Notes: generated by a model from the sequence alone, not told the origin. A DNA stretch of 44,044 nt from Rhizobacter sp. (GCA_025350965.1 JANXWV010000107.1:1-44044), one strand, 5' to 3'; shown: positions 26,230 to 39,061, numbered from the stretch's first letter. Numbers and translations are program-made.

Positions 26230-27258
26230 ATGAAGTTGAACTTGAATCGATCCAAGCGCGCCGCGCGCACCTTCACGCTGGGCGCGCTGGTGGGCGGCGC
26301 AGCGCTGCTGGCATCGTGCGGCGGCGGCAGCCAGGTGCAGACGTTCAACGCTGGGCGCGTCATTTCGTTCGGTGACGAGTCCAGCCTCATCAACCCCGAC
26401 GGGACCAAGTACAGCGTCAATGCCGTGATCATGGACACCACCGTAACGCCGGCTGTTCCCACCACCGCAATCGACTGTGCGGCGAACCCGATCTGGGTCC
26501 AGGCGGTTGCCACAGCCTACGGCCTGGTGTTCCCGCAGTGCAACCCGAAGGCCGTGGCGGCGCCGGTGAGCCGCATCTATGCCGTGAACGGCGCGGCCGT
26601 GGCCGACCTCTCGGCGCAGATCGACCAGCAGGTGGCGAACGGCGGGTTCGTGGACACCGACCTCGTCACCATCCTCGTCGGCGCCAACGACGTGGTCGCG
26701 CAGTTCGCGCAGTACCCGGCTGTCGGCGAAGCGCAGCTTTCGGACGCTCTCGACGCTGCCGGCAAGGCGCTGGCGGCGCAAGTCAACCGCGTGGCCGGGC
26801 TGGGCGCCAAGGTGCTGATCTCGACCATTCCCGACATGGGCCTCACGCCCTATGCCGGCAGCCGCGCCACCGGCACGGTGAACACCAACTCGGCGGTGCT
26901 GACGCGCCTGTCCCTGCGCTTCAACGACGCGCTGCTCGCCAACATCGAGAACAACGGCCACAAGATCGGCCTGGTGCAACTCGACGAGTACCTGCAGGCC
27001 GTGGAACGTTCCCGTGCCAACGGCAGCAGCACCGCGTTCTTCAACACCACGCTGGCAGCTTGCCTGCCGACCTCGCCGCTGCCGGTATGCACCACGCAGA
27101 CGCTGGGCACCGACGCGAACGACATCCCGACGCCGACCGTGGTCAACACCGCGTCGGGCGCCACCTGGCTGTGGGCCGACGACCGGCACCTCAGTGCAGG
27201 CGGCCAGGCCAGCCTGGGCTCGCTGGCGGTCACGCGGGCACGCAACAACCCGTTCTGA
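26230..27258 (+). CDS. SGNH/GDSL-like lipoprotein with altered nucleophile motif
   Basis: A 342-residue secreted lipoprotein: basic start, hydrophobic stretch and lipobox LASC with C30, then GGG. The rest follows the SGNH hydrolase pattern: block I VISFGDESS, GAND in block III (LVGANDVV, about 156) and block V DDRHLS near residue 317 with the catalytic Asp-x-x-His pair. In block I the normal Ser of GDS is replaced by Glu, with Ser only one or two places later, so activity is uncertain. I recall similar GDES proteins in Burkholderiales, but could not check. GGAG precedes the ATG. Probably attached to the outer membrane. Confidence 0.8.
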   Translation: MKLNLNRSKRAARTFTLGALVGGAALLASCGGGSQVQTFNAGRVISFGDESSLINPDGTKYSVNAVIMDTTVTPAVPTTAIDCAANPIWVQAVATAYGLVFPQCNPKAVAAPVSRIYAVNGAAVADLSAQIDQQVANGGFVDTDLVTILVGANDVVAQFAQYPAVGEAQLSDALDAAGKALAAQVNRVAGLGAKVLISTIPDMGLTPYAGSRATGTVNTNSAVLTRLSLRFNDALLANIENNGHKIGLVQLDEYLQAVERSRANGSSTAFFNTTLAACLPTSPLPVCTTQTLGTDANDIPTPTVVNTASGATWLWADDRHLSAGGQASLGSLAVTRARNNPF

Positions 27259-27315
27259 TTGCGCTGCCGGGCCGGGCGCGATCGACCAGCACGCCACTGC
27301 GCGCGAGCACCCGGG

Positions 27316-27582
27316 TCAATGCCCGCGCCGCGTCAGAACGATCTTCATCGCGAGGATGCTGGCTGCCAGCATGAACGTCACCACGTTCGCGACAACGACC
27401 GGCCACGCGCGGATCAGCAGCCCGTAGGCCAGCCAGGCCGCAATGCCCAGCGTGAACACGCTGTACATCGCCAGCGAAATGCCACTCACGTCGCGGGTGC
27501 GAAACGTATGCCAGGCCTGCGGCACGAACGAGAACGTGGTGAGGCAGGCGGCGGCATAGCCCAGGGCATCGACGAGTCTCAT
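27316..27582 (-). CDS. SemiSWEET sugar transporter
   Basis: The 88-residue product has three transmembrane helices and the PQ-loop/MtN3 signature: TTFSFVPQAWHTFRTRDVSGIS (split here as TTFSFVPQ then RTRDVSG). SemiSWEETs form homodimers that move sugars passively across the inner membrane. Length is standard (about 85-95). The ribosome-binding site is weak. It is convergent with the lipoprotein gene and lies 45 bp upstream of dacB's stop in the same direction as dacB. Confidence 0.9.
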   Translation of the reverse strand: MRLVDALGYAAACLTTFSFVPQAWHTFRTRDVSGISLAMYSVFTLGIAAWLAYGLLIRAWPVVVANVVTFMLAASILAMKIVLTRRGH

Positions 27583-27627
27583 GGCGTTTCGGGGGTTCGG
27601 TTTCAGTTCACCGGCCAGCGCGCGGTT

Positions 27628-29133
27628 TCAGTTGACCGTTTCAAGCGGCGGTGACGGCCGCGGCGCAGCTGCGTCAACGGCCGCCCATTGCACCAGCGCG
27701 TCGAGCACCGGCCGCGCGGCGCTGGCATTCGGGTGGTTGACGATGGCCACCACCACATGGCGCCGGCCTGACGCGCCGAGCACGTAGCCGGCCACGCCGT
27801 TCACGTCGCGCAGCGACCCGGTCTTCAGGTGCGCGCGGCCGAGCGCCGCGCGGGAGCGCTTCTGCGTACCGTCCAGGCCGGTCACGGGCAGCGAGCTCAT
27901 CAACTCTGGCATCACCGGGCTCGCCCATGCCACCTGAAGCAGCCGCGCGAGCGCTTGCGCCGTGACGCGCGCATCGCGCGACAGGCCCGAGCCGTTGTCG
28001 ATGACCAGCGCAGCGCTCACTGACGGGCCCAGCCGCGCAGCCGCCCAGCTGCGCAACACGTCACGCGCAGCCTCGGGCGTGCCGGCGCCGCGCTGCGCGA
28101 GGCCAAGCGTCAGGAAGAGCTGCTGCGCCATCACGTTGTTGCTGAACTTGTTGATGTCGCGCACCACTTCGGCGAGGGTGGGCGATGCGAGCTCGAAGTC
28201 GGGCCGTGTGCTGGGCGATGCGGGTGCCGCGCCGTCGCGCACCGTGCCGGTCAGGCGCCCGCCCATCTCGGCCCACAGGCCGGCGAGCGCACGCTCGTTG
28301 TAGCGCTTCGGGTCGGAATAGGCGACCGGCCAGGTCTTCTCAAGGCAGCTCGCGGCGTAGGTGCCTGCAAAGCGCACCTGGAGCGGGTCGCTGAAGTCGG
28401 CGCGCAGGCTGCTGCGCCAGTCGTCGCACGTGCCGGCGGCAAGTGGCACGCTGGCGTCCACGCGCACCCCGGCCAGCGGCATGTCGGTGGCCACCCGCGC
28501 CACACCGCGCACGGGGTCGGGCGTGAATGTGAACACCAGCGTCTTCTGGTTCAGCAGCAAGGCATCGGCGCGCACGTTGTAGGGGCGCAGCGGCTCGCCG
28601 TCGAACGCGCCCGCATCGGGCTCGGGGGCGGCCGGCTCGGCGGGTGCGGATGCAGATGCAGGTGCGAACGCGCTGCGGTCGAGCACGATGTCGCCGCGGA
28701 TCTCGCGCACGCCGAGTTGCTGCACGCGGCGCAGCAGCAGCCACACCCGTTCGACCACGAGCTTCGGGTCGCCATTGCCCTTGATGACGAGGTTGCCCTG
28801 CAGCACCCCATCGGTGACCGCGCCTTGCAGCCACACCGGGGTGGACCAGGTCCATTGGGGGCCGAGCAGGTCGAGTGCCGCGAACGTGGTCACCAGCTTC
28901 ATCAGCGACGCTGGGTTCGCCGCCTGATCGGCCTGGTAGGCGAGCCTTGGCGCGGCTGCGCCGACTTCCTGCACCACGGCCACCAGCGCGTCGCGCGGCA
29001 GCTTCGCGCGGTCGAGTGCGGCGGCCAGCTCGGGCGGCAGCGGTGCGGCGGCGGCCGGCTTGAGCGCAGTGGCCACCAGCACGGCGGCGAGCACGGCCGC
29101 AGGCAGGGAAAGTCGAATCCAATCACGGGCCAT
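27628..29133 (-). CDS. dacB: D-alanyl-D-alanine carboxypeptidase/endopeptidase PBP4
   Basis: A 501-residue periplasmic low-molecular-weight penicillin-binding protein (S13 family) that trims and cleaves peptidoglycan cross-links. An N-terminal signal peptide (about 1-30, ending in AAAA) is followed by SLMK with nucleophile S76, a large inserted domain typical of PBP4 (about 100-290), the SxN motif KFSNN and the KTG motif HLKTGS near the C-terminus. The ATG at 29133 gives a normal length; the open frame runs far beyond through tsaB antisense and is not real there. Divergent from tsaB over 42 bp. Confidence 0.94.
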   Translation of the reverse strand: MARDWIRLSLPAAVLAAVLVATALKPAAAAPLPPELAAALDRAKLPRDALVAVVQEVGAAAPRLAYQADQAANPASLMKLVTTFAALDLLGPQWTWSTPVWLQGAVTDGVLQGNLVIKGNGDPKLVVERVWLLLRRVQQLGVREIRGDIVLDRSAFAPASASAPAEPAAPEPDAGAFDGEPLRPYNVRADALLLNQKTLVFTFTPDPVRGVARVATDMPLAGVRVDASVPLAAGTCDDWRSSLRADFSDPLQVRFAGTYAASCLEKTWPVAYSDPKRYNERALAGLWAEMGGRLTGTVRDGAAPASPSTRPDFELASPTLAEVVRDINKFSNNVMAQQLFLTLGLAQRGAGTPEAARDVLRSWAAARLGPSVSAALVIDNGSGLSRDARVTAQALARLLQVAWASPVMPELMSSLPVTGLDGTQKRSRAALGRAHLKTGSLRDVNGVAGYVLGASGRRHVVVAIVNHPNASAARPVLDALVQWAAVDAAAPRPSPPLETVN

Positions 29134-29175
29134 CGGTCGATGATCGCATGGCAGGGCGACGGCTAAACTTGGCCG

Positions 29176-29961
29176 ATGCCCCTCTGCCAGACCTCGCCCA
29201 ACCACACCTTTCTCGCCTTCGACACGGCCACCGAATTGATGAGCGTGGCGCTCGCGCACGAGGGCAGGGTGCACGTGCATGACGCACCCGGCGGCGTTCC
29301 CGTGCAAGGCGCACGGGGGGGTGCGCTGGCATCTGCGGCGCTGATCCCGGCCATCCTCGGCCTGCTGGCGCGCGCCGGCATCACCTTGCAGCAGCTCGAC
29401 GCCATTGCCTTCGGCCGCGGCCCGGGCGCCTTCACCGGCCTGCGCACGGCCTGTTCGGTGGCCCAGGGCCTGGCGTTCGGCGCGGGCAAGCCGGTGCTGC
29501 CGATCGACACCTTGCTGGCGGTGGCCGAAGACGCACGCGTGCAGCAAGGCAACGCATCGTCGGCCGTGCGCGTGTGGGCCGCCATGGATGCGCGCATGAA
29601 CGAGGTCTACGCGGCGCAATACGGCTTCGATGGCGCGCTGTGGCGCGTGCTCGACGCGCCGATGCTCATCGCGCCGCAAGACCTGCACGCGCGCTGGCTG
29701 CTCGATGAGCCACAGTGCGTGGCCGGCAATGCACTGGCCGCGTTCGCGCCGCTGCTGGAAACGACGACGGCAGCGCGGGTGCCGGAGGCCGCGCCGCGCG
29801 CGACCGCGCTGCTGACACTGGCCCAGGCGATGTGGAGCGCCGGTGGTGCCGTCGATGCTGCGCTGGCGCTGCCGCTGTACGTGCGCGACAAGGTCGCGCA
29901 GACCACGCTGGAGCGCGACGCCGCACGCGCGCTGAAATCCGCCGCAGAGAGCGTGCGATGA
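29176..29961 (+). CDS. tsaB: tRNA threonylcarbamoyladenosine biosynthesis protein TsaB
   Basis: The 261-residue ASKHA-fold partner of TsaD. It does not catalyse transfer itself but scaffolds TsaD-TsaE for t6A37 formation. Seen: FLAFDTATELMSVAL (12-26), AFGRGPGAFTGLRTACSVAQ (about 78-97) and WAAMDARMNEVY. It overlaps rimI by 4 bp (ATGA), a classic conserved tsaB-rimI arrangement. Confidence 0.94.
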   Translation: MPLCQTSPNHTFLAFDTATELMSVALAHEGRVHVHDAPGGVPVQGARGGALASAALIPAILGLLARAGITLQQLDAIAFGRGPGAFTGLRTACSVAQGLAFGAGKPVLPIDTLLAVAEDARVQQGNASSAVRVWAAMDARMNEVYAAQYGFDGALWRVLDAPMLIAPQDLHARWLLDEPQCVAGNALAAFAPLLETTTAARVPEAAPRATALLTLAQAMWSAGGAVDAALALPLYVRDKVAQTTLERDAARALKSAAESVR

Positions 29962-30485
29962 GCGCGCTGTGGAAAGACCGGGCCGACGACCGCGCGCAGC
30001 CCGAAGGCCGCGTCATGCTGCCCATGACCACCGCGCAGCTCGACGAGGTGATGGCCGTCGAAGTTGCGGCCTATGCGTTTCCGTGGAGCCGGGGCAACTT
30101 CATCGACTCGATCGCCGCGCGCTACCCGGCGCGGCTGCTCCGCGACCCGGCAGGCGCCTTGCTCGGCTACTTCGTGGCGATGGTCGGCGTCGACGAGATG
30201 CACCTGCTCAACATCACGGTCGCACCGGCGGTGCAGGGGCGGGGCCATGCGCGCTTCCTGATCGGCGCCTTGGTCGATCTGTGCCGTGCCCATGCCGCAC
30301 GCGAACTGTGGCTCGAAGTGCGCGAGAGCAATGCACGCGCACGCCGCATCTACCAGCGCATGGGCTTCGCGCAAGTGGGCGTGCGCAAGGCCTACTACCC
30401 GGCAGCGGCCGGCCGGCGCGAAGACGCAGTGGTGATGAGCTTCAAGCTCGGCGCTGCCGCCGGGGCCAGCGATGCGCTGGACTGA
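29958..30485 (+). CDS. rimI: Ribosomal protein S18 alanine N-acetyltransferase RimI
   Basis: A 175-residue GNAT acetyltransferase. The acetyl-CoA site is VQGRGHARFLI (Q-x-x-G-x-A type), preceded by LLNITVAP and followed by LEVRESNARARRIYQRMGF. It acetylates the N-terminal Ala of ribosomal protein S18. I took the ATG at 29958, which overlaps the tsaB stop; the frame is open upstream within tsaB only by chance. The first 20 residues are extra relative to E. coli. It overlaps the next gene by 14 bp. Confidence 0.93.
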   Translation: MSALWKDRADDRAQPEGRVMLPMTTAQLDEVMAVEVAAYAFPWSRGNFIDSIAARYPARLLRDPAGALLGYFVAMVGVDEMHLLNITVAPAVQGRGHARFLIGALVDLCRAHAARELWLEVRESNARARRIYQRMGFAQVGVRKAYYPAAAGRREDAVVMSFKLGAAAGASDALD

Positions 30486-31275
30486 ACGCCAGCGCGCCAT
30501 GCTGCGCGCGATGGGGCTGCGGGTGTGGGCGCCTGTCGATGCCGAGGCTGGCCCCGACGTCGCCACGACCGATGTGGCCGAACTGCCCGCCCCGGCGCCC
30601 GCACCATCGCCTGCACCCTCGCCCGCCCGAGCGCCTGTTCAACTGCCCGCCGCAGTGCCCGCCGCGCCCGCTTCGGGCCCCCTGCGCGATGCCTCGCAAC
30701 TCGGCTGGCCCGAACTGCGCGAGGCCGTGGTCGGCTGCACCGCATGCGTGCTGTGCGAGCGGCGCACACAAACCGTGTTCGGCGTGGGCCATCAGCGCGC
30801 TCACTGGATGGTTGTCGGCGAGGCGCCCGGCGAACAGGAAGACCGCGAAGGCGAGCCCTTCGTCGGCAAGTCGGGCCAGTTGCTCGACAACATGCTGCGC
30901 GCCATCGGCTTGTCGCGCGAGGCCGGGCCACCCGAGACGCAGGTCTACATCGCCAACGCGGTGAAGTGCCGGCCCCCGGGCAACCGCAACCCGACCCCTC
31001 AGGAACTGGCTGCCTGCGAGGGCTTTCTGGTGCGGCAAATCGAGCTGGTGCAGCCGAAGGTCATCCTCGCGATGGGCGCGGTGGCGGTGCAGAGCCTGTT
31101 GCGCAGCACCGAACCCGTCGGCCGCCTGCGCAGCAAGGTGCACCGCTACCAGGGCGTGCCGCTGATCGTGACCTACCACCCGGCCTACCTGCTGCGCAGC
31201 CCGCAAGAGAAGGCCCGCGCCTGGGACGACCTGTGCCTCGCCGTCGAGTGCGTACAGGCCGGCCCACCGCCCTGA
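30472..31275 (+). CDS. Family 4 uracil-DNA glycosylase with iron-sulfur cluster
   Basis: The 267-residue product has a short N-terminus, a Pro/Ala-rich linker (about 39-67) and the family 4 UDG fold. Likely 4Fe-4S ligands are C89, C92, C166 and C182 (C-x2-C, then C-x15-C). The catalytic region is VVGEAPGEQEDREG, and YHPAYLLRS is the DNA-intercalation motif. It removes uracil from DNA to prevent C-to-T mutations, a real burden in GC-rich genomes. Start overlaps rimI, so it is translated in the tsaB-rimI operon. Confidence 0.93.
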   Translation: MRWTERQRAMLRAMGLRVWAPVDAEAGPDVATTDVAELPAPAPAPSPAPSPARAPVQLPAAVPAAPASGPLRDASQLGWPELREAVVGCTACVLCERRTQTVFGVGHQRAHWMVVGEAPGEQEDREGEPFVGKSGQLLDNMLRAIGLSREAGPPETQVYIANAVKCRPPGNRNPTPQELAACEGFLVRQIELVQPKVILAMGAVAVQSLLRSTEPVGRLRSKVHRYQGVPLIVTYHPAYLLRSPQEKARAWDDLCLAVECVQAGPPP

Positions 31276-31395
31276 CCCGGCGACCCTGACCAGGCGGCGT
31301 TGGCGCCGCCAGACAGCGCCACGGCGCGCGGCGGCAAGACTATGATGCCCGCGCGACCCGCAGCCGCAACCCGTGGCTGTCGCCGAAAGGCACCG

Positions 31396-34807
<3,412 letters not shown>

Positions 34808-34842
34808 TGGACGGATGCACCGACGTGTTAAACAATTCGAAC

Positions 34843-35766
34843 ATGGCTTTCGCAACCCGCCCCGCCCCGCCCGGCCGCCTGCCGACCTTCTTCCTGTACG
34901 GCGAACAGGGCCGCAGCGCGCAGACGGATTGGCTGCACTGCGAGTCGATCGCGTCGCGCAGCCGCCTGCACGACTGGGAGATCCGCCCGCACCGGCACGC
35001 AGCCCTGTTTCAAATTCTGAACATCCGGCGCGGCCAGGCCGAGGTCTCGCTCGACGGCACGTCGCGGCACGTGGCCGGCCCCGGCGTGCTCACGGTGCCG
35101 GCCCTCGCGCCGCACGGCTTCCGCTTCACGCGCAACATCGTCGGCACCGTGGTCACCGTGCTCGAAGAGCACGTGGCCGGCCTGCTGCAACGCGAGCCGG
35201 CGCTCGCGCAACGGCTGTTGCGCAGCCAGTGGGCGGCGCTGACCGAGCCCGCCGCAACGCAGGTGGCCGATGCGGTGGCCGTGCTGCACCACGAGTACCA
35301 AGGCACCGCCGACTGGCGCGCGCTCGCCATCGACGCCGCGCTGCAGCGCCTGCTCCTCGTGCTCGGCCGCGCGTTGCCCGCCGATGCGCCGAGCGCCGAA
35401 GCCGCCGCCCCGAATGGTCCGCGCGGCGTGGCCCACGTGCAGCGCTTTCGTGCGCTGGTGGAGCAACGCTTTCGCGAGCAACCCGCGCTTGCCGACTGCG
35501 CCCAGGCGCTCGGCATGAGCCCGACGCAACTCAACCGCCTGTGCCAGCAGGTGCTCGGCCATTCCGCGCTCGGCGTGCTGCACGGCCGCATCGCGCTCGA
35601 GGCGCAGCGCGAACTCACCTACACGACGATGAGCGTCAAGCAGATCGGCTACGGCCTGGGCTTCACCGACGCCGGCTACTTCACGCGCTTCTTCCGGCGC
35701 GTGGCCGGGCGCACGCCGTCGGCCTGGCGAAGCGCTGCGGCGCGGCCCGCGCGCGCCGAGGGTTAA
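34843..35766 (+). CDS. pobR: AraC-family regulator, probable PobR
   Basis: The 307-residue product has an N-terminal cupin sensing domain (HRHAALFQILNIRRGQAEVSLDG cut to its core at about 49-71; RPHRHA) and a C-terminal double helix-turn-helix (about 205-300; ALADCAQALGMSPTQLNRL and KQIGYGLGFTDAGYFTRFF). It is divergent from pobA, matching AraC-type PobR activators that respond to 4-hydroxybenzoate. I chose the ATG at 34843; there is no clear ribosome-binding site, so the message may be leaderless or start slightly elsewhere. Confidence 0.85.
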   Translation: MAFATRPAPPGRLPTFFLYGEQGRSAQTDWLHCESIASRSRLHDWEIRPHRHAALFQILNIRRGQAEVSLDGTSRHVAGPGVLTVPALAPHGFRFTRNIVGTVVTVLEEHVAGLLQREPALAQRLLRSQWAALTEPAATQVADAVAVLHHEYQGTADWRALAIDAALQRLLLVLGRALPADAPSAEAAAPNGPRGVAHVQRFRALVEQRFREQPALADCAQALGMSPTQLNRLCQQVLGHSALGVLHGRIALEAQRELTYTTMSVKQIGYGLGFTDAGYFTRFFRRVAGRTPSAWRSAAARPARAEG

Positions 35767-35783
35767 CCCGTGCCGCGCGGGCC

Positions 35784-35812
35784 TTGCCATGCGTCGGCCC
35801 GGCTCGTATTAT
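35784..35812 (+). promoter_or_regulatory. Promoter of the paa cluster
   Basis: -35 TTGCCA (35784-35789) and -10 TATTAT (35807-35812) are exactly 17 bp apart. The start site should fall inside the operator at 35815-35828. Confidence 0.65.
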
Positions 35813-35814
35813 TG

Positions 35815-35828
35815 ACCGAACGGTCGGT
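35815..35828 (+). promoter_or_regulatory. TetR/PaaR-type operator before paaI
   Basis: ACCGAACGGTCGGT is a near-perfect palindrome (one mismatched pair) and matches the known ACCGACCGNTCGGT type of operator used by TetR-family repressors such as PaaR, which respond to phenylacetyl-CoA. Position at the start site implies repression. No TetR gene is in the window. Confidence 0.65.
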
Positions 35829-35869
35829 AAAGAATGTTTTGCCGACCTTCCTTCCGCGAGACCCTCCCG

Positions 35870-36388
35870 ATGGCCGACCACCCTGCCCGCGCCGATGCAA
35901 CGCACCTGCCGCATCTGCCGCTCATGCCGCAATCCACGCCGCAGCAGACGGCCGACCGCGTGCGCGCCGGCATGTACCGCAACGACCGCGCCTCCAAGTC
36001 GCTCGGCATGCAGATCGAACGTGTGGAGCCCGGCACGGCCGTGCTCACGATGGCGGTGCGTGACGACATGCTGAACGGCCACGACATCTGCCACGGCGGC
36101 TTCATCGCCACGCTGGCCGACTCGGCCTTCGCGTTCGCGTGCAACTCGCACGGCGAGCTCACCGTGGCCTCGGGTTTCGCGATCGACCTGCTCGCGCCCG
36201 GCCGGCTCGGCGATGTGCTCACCGCGCGCTGCGCCGAAGTCTCGAAGGCCGGGCGCACCGGCGTGTACGACGTGGACGTTGTTAACCAGCGCGGCGAGCG
36301 CATCGCGGTGTTCCGCGGCCGCTCGCACACGATGAAGGGCAAGCCCGCCGTGGCCACGCTGCCCACGCCGGCACCCGGCGCCGACTGA
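35870..36388 (+). CDS. paaI: Hydroxyphenylacetyl-CoA thioesterase PaaI
   Basis: A 172-residue hot-dog thioesterase that releases CoA from stalled phenylacetate intermediates. The core contains DDMLNGHDICHGGFIATLADSAF (here NGHDICHGGF near 67-76), with the usual Asn and His-Gly-Gly positions, and ASGFAIDLLAP. The ATG at 35870 gives a slightly long N-terminus relative to E. coli (140). First gene behind the operator; followed 13 bp later by paaK. Confidence 0.92.
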   Translation: MADHPARADATHLPHLPLMPQSTPQQTADRVRAGMYRNDRASKSLGMQIERVEPGTAVLTMAVRDDMLNGHDICHGGFIATLADSAFAFACNSHGELTVASGFAIDLLAPGRLGDVLTARCAEVSKAGRTGVYDVDVVNQRGERIAVFRGRSHTMKGKPAVATLPTPAPGAD

Positions 36389-36401
36389 AGGAGACGCGAA
36401 C

Positions 36402-37754
36402 ATGCCCGTCAAGCACCCGGCGCCCAGCGATCTCGAACCCATCGAGACCGCGAGCCGCGACGAGATCACCGCGCTGCAGCTGCAGCGCCTGCGGCACACG
36501 TTGCAGCACGCGTACGACAACGTCGCGCACTACCGCCAGGCGTTCGATGCGAAGGGCGTGCACCCGGCCGACCTGCGGCAACTCTCCGACCTCGCCAAGT
36601 TCCCGTTCACTGTCAAAAGCGACCTGCGCGCGAACTACCCGTTCGGCCTGTTCGCCGTGCCGCGCGAGCAGGTGGTGCGGCTGCACGCGTCTTCGGGCAC
36701 CACCGGCAAGCCCACCGTCGTGGGCTACACGCAGGCCGACATCGACACCTGGGCCGACCTGGTGGCGCGCTCGATTCGCGCCGCCGGGGGCCGGCGCGGC
36801 GACATGGTGCAGGTGGCCTACGGCTACGGCCTGTTCACCGGCGGCCTGGGCGCGCACTACGGCGCCGAGCGCCTGGGCTGCACCGTGATCCCGATGTCGG
36901 GCGGGCAGACCGAGAAGCAGGTGCAGCTCATTCAAGACTTCAAGCCCAGCATCATCATGGTCACGCCGAGCTACATGCAGGTCATCATCGAAGAGCTGGC
37001 GCGCCAGGGCATCGATGCGCGCGAGACCTCGCTCAAGGTCGGCATCTTCGGGGCCGAGCCCTGGACCGAAGCGATGCGCCGCGAGATCGAGACCAAGGCC
37101 GGCCTCGATGCGGTGGACATCTACGGCCTGAGCGAGGTGATGGGCCCGGGTGTCGCGAGCGAGTGCATCGAAAGCAAGGACGGCCCGGTGGTGTGGGAAG
37201 ACCACTTCTACCCCGAGATCATCGACCCCGACACCGGCGCCGTGTTGCCGTACGACGAAAAAGCGGGCACTGGAGAAGGCGAACTCGTGTTCACCTCGCT
37301 CACCAAAGAAGCGCTGCCGATCATCCGCTACCGCACGCGCGACCTCACGCGGCTCCTGCCGCCCACTTCGCGCGCGTTCCGCCGCATGGGCCGACTCGTG
37401 GGCCGCAGCGACGACATGCTCATCATCCGCGGCGTCAACGTGTTCCCGACGCAGATCGAGGAGATCGTGCTCGCGCACGCGCGGCTCTCGGGCCAGTACC
37501 AGGTGCAGGTGAGTCGCAACGCACTGCTCGACGAGGTGGCGGTGCGCTGCGAGCTGCAGCCGGGCAGCGGCGTGAGCGACGGCGAGCGCGCCGAGATCGC
37601 GGCCTGGGTGCAGGCGCGCATCAAGACACTCGTGGGCATCAGCACCAGCGTGGCGGTGCTCGACCCCGACAGCATCGAACGCACGCTGGTCGGCAAGGCC
37701 CGCCGCGTGATCGACCAGCGCAGCGACAAGCGTGGCGACAACCGCCCCAACTAG
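36402..37754 (+). CDS. paaK: Phenylacetate-CoA ligase PaaK
   Basis: The 450-residue AMP-forming ligase activates phenylacetate to phenylacetyl-CoA, the true inducer and substrate of the pathway. ATP motif S97-SGTTGKP-104, then AEPW, DIYGLSE and YRTRDLTR in the C-terminal hinge region. GGAGA lies about 8 nt before the ATG. Stop is 9 bp before paaA. Confidence 0.96.
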   Translation: MPVKHPAPSDLEPIETASRDEITALQLQRLRHTLQHAYDNVAHYRQAFDAKGVHPADLRQLSDLAKFPFTVKSDLRANYPFGLFAVPREQVVRLHASSGTTGKPTVVGYTQADIDTWADLVARSIRAAGGRRGDMVQVAYGYGLFTGGLGAHYGAERLGCTVIPMSGGQTEKQVQLIQDFKPSIIMVTPSYMQVIIEELARQGIDARETSLKVGIFGAEPWTEAMRREIETKAGLDAVDIYGLSEVMGPGVASECIESKDGPVVWEDHFYPEIIDPDTGAVLPYDEKAGTGEGELVFTSLTKEALPIIRYRTRDLTRLLPPTSRAFRRMGRLVGRSDDMLIIRGVNVFPTQIEEIVLAHARLSGQYQVQVSRNALLDEVAVRCELQPGSGVSDGERAEIAAWVQARIKTLVGISTSVAVLDPDSIERTLVGKARRVIDQRSDKRGDNRPN

Positions 37755-37763
37755 GAGTCACAC

Positions 37764-38768
37764 ATGTACACCCAGGCCATGGACACGATGGGCAAGGACG
37801 AGATGCGCCAACCCGCCGTGCGCAGCGCCGACGAACTGCAACTCGAAGCGCGCTTCAACGAACGCATCGACGCCGGCGAGTTCATCGAGGCGAAGGACTG
37901 GATGCCCGAGCACTACCGCAAGACGCTGGTGCGCCAGATCAGCCAGCACGCGCACTCCGAGATCGTGGGCATGCTGCCCGAAGGCAACTGGATCAGCCGC
38001 GCGCCCACGCTCAAGCGCAAGGCGATCCTGCTCGCCAAGGTGCAGGACGAAGGCGGCCACGGCCTGTACCTGTACGCTGCGGCCGAGACGCTGGGCACGA
38101 GCCGCGACCAGATGTTCGACGCGCTCCACACGGGCCGCGCGAAGTACAGCTCGATCTTCAACTACCCCACGCTGAGCTGGGCCGACATGGGCACGATCGG
38201 CTGGCTGGTCGACGGCGCGGCGATCATGAACCAGGTGCCGATCTGCCGGTGTTCCTACGCGCCGTATGCGCGCGCGATGATCCGCATCTGCCGCGAAGAG
38301 AGCTTCCACCAGCGCCAGGGTTTCGAGGCGCTGTTGACGATGATGACCAAGGGCACGCCGGCACAGAAGGCGATGGTGCAGGACGCGGTGAACCGCTGGT
38401 GGTGGCCGTCGATCATGATGTTCGGCCCGCCCGACGACCAGAGCCCGAACAGCGCGCAGTCGATGCGCTGGGGCATCAAGAAGTTCAGCAACGACGAGCT
38501 GCGCCAGAAGTTCGTCGACGCCGCAGTCGATCAGGCCAAGGTCCTGGGCGTGACCCTGCCCGACCCCGAACTGAAGTGGAACGAGGCGCGCCAGTCGAAC
38601 GACTTCGGCGCCATCGACTGGGCCGAGTTCTGGGCCGTGATTGCCGGCGACGGGCCGTGCAACAAGGAACGCCTCGCAGCGCGCGTGAAGGCCTGGGACG
38701 ACGGCGCCTGGGTGCGCGAGGCGGCGACGGCACATGCGCGCAAGCATGCGATGAAGGAGGCCGCGTGA
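37764..38768 (+). CDS. paaA: Phenylacetyl-CoA 1,2-epoxidase catalytic subunit PaaA
   Basis: The 334-residue diiron oxygenase subunit that epoxidises the aromatic ring. Ferritin-like diiron ligands: E in [25 protein letters not shown] (E and H), and [17 protein letters not shown] precedes the ATG. Its TGA overlaps the paaB ATG by one base (TGATG), so production of the two subunits is coupled. Confidence 0.96.
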   Translation: MYTQAMDTMGKDEMRQPAVRSADELQLEARFNERIDAGEFIEAKDWMPEHYRKTLVRQISQHAHSEIVGMLPEGNWISRAPTLKRKAILLAKVQDEGGHGLYLYAAAETLGTSRDQMFDALHTGRAKYSSIFNYPTLSWADMGTIGWLVDGAAIMNQVPICRCSYAPYARAMIRICREESFHQRQGFEALLTMMTKGTPAQKAMVQDAVNRWWWPSIMMFGPPDDQSPNSAQSMRWGIKKFSNDELRQKFVDAAVDQAKVLGVTLPDPELKWNEARQSNDFGAIDWAEFWAVIAGDGPCNKERLAARVKAWDDGAWVREAATAHARKHAMKEAA

Positions 38769-39061
38769 TGAGCGCCGAGCAAAACGAATGGCCGCTGTGG
38801 GAAGTGTTCGTGCGCAGCAAGGCCGGCCTGGACCACAAGCATTGCGGCAGCCTGCACGCGGCCGACGCGAAGATGGCGATCCAGATGGGCCGCGACGTGT
38901 ACACGCGCCGCCAGGAGGGCGTGAGCGTGTGGGTCGTGCGGTCGGCCCAGATCGTGGCCAGCGACCCGTTTGAGAAGGCCGCGTACTTCGACCCGGCCGA
39001 GGACAAGGTGTACCGCCACCCCACGTTCTACGAACTGCCGAAGTCTTTGGACCACATGTAA
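38768..39061 (+). CDS. paaB: Phenylacetyl-CoA epoxidase subunit PaaB
   Basis: A 97-residue small subunit (PLWEVFVRSKAGLDHKHCG, DAKMAIQMGRDVYTRR) that bridges PaaAC units. Standard length (95 in E. coli). The downstream gap to paaC carries a palindromic element. Confidence 0.94.
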   Translation: MSAEQNEWPLWEVFVRSKAGLDHKHCGSLHAADAKMAIQMGRDVYTRRQEGVSVWVVRSAQIVASDPFEKAAYFDPAEDKVYRHPTFYELPKSLDHM

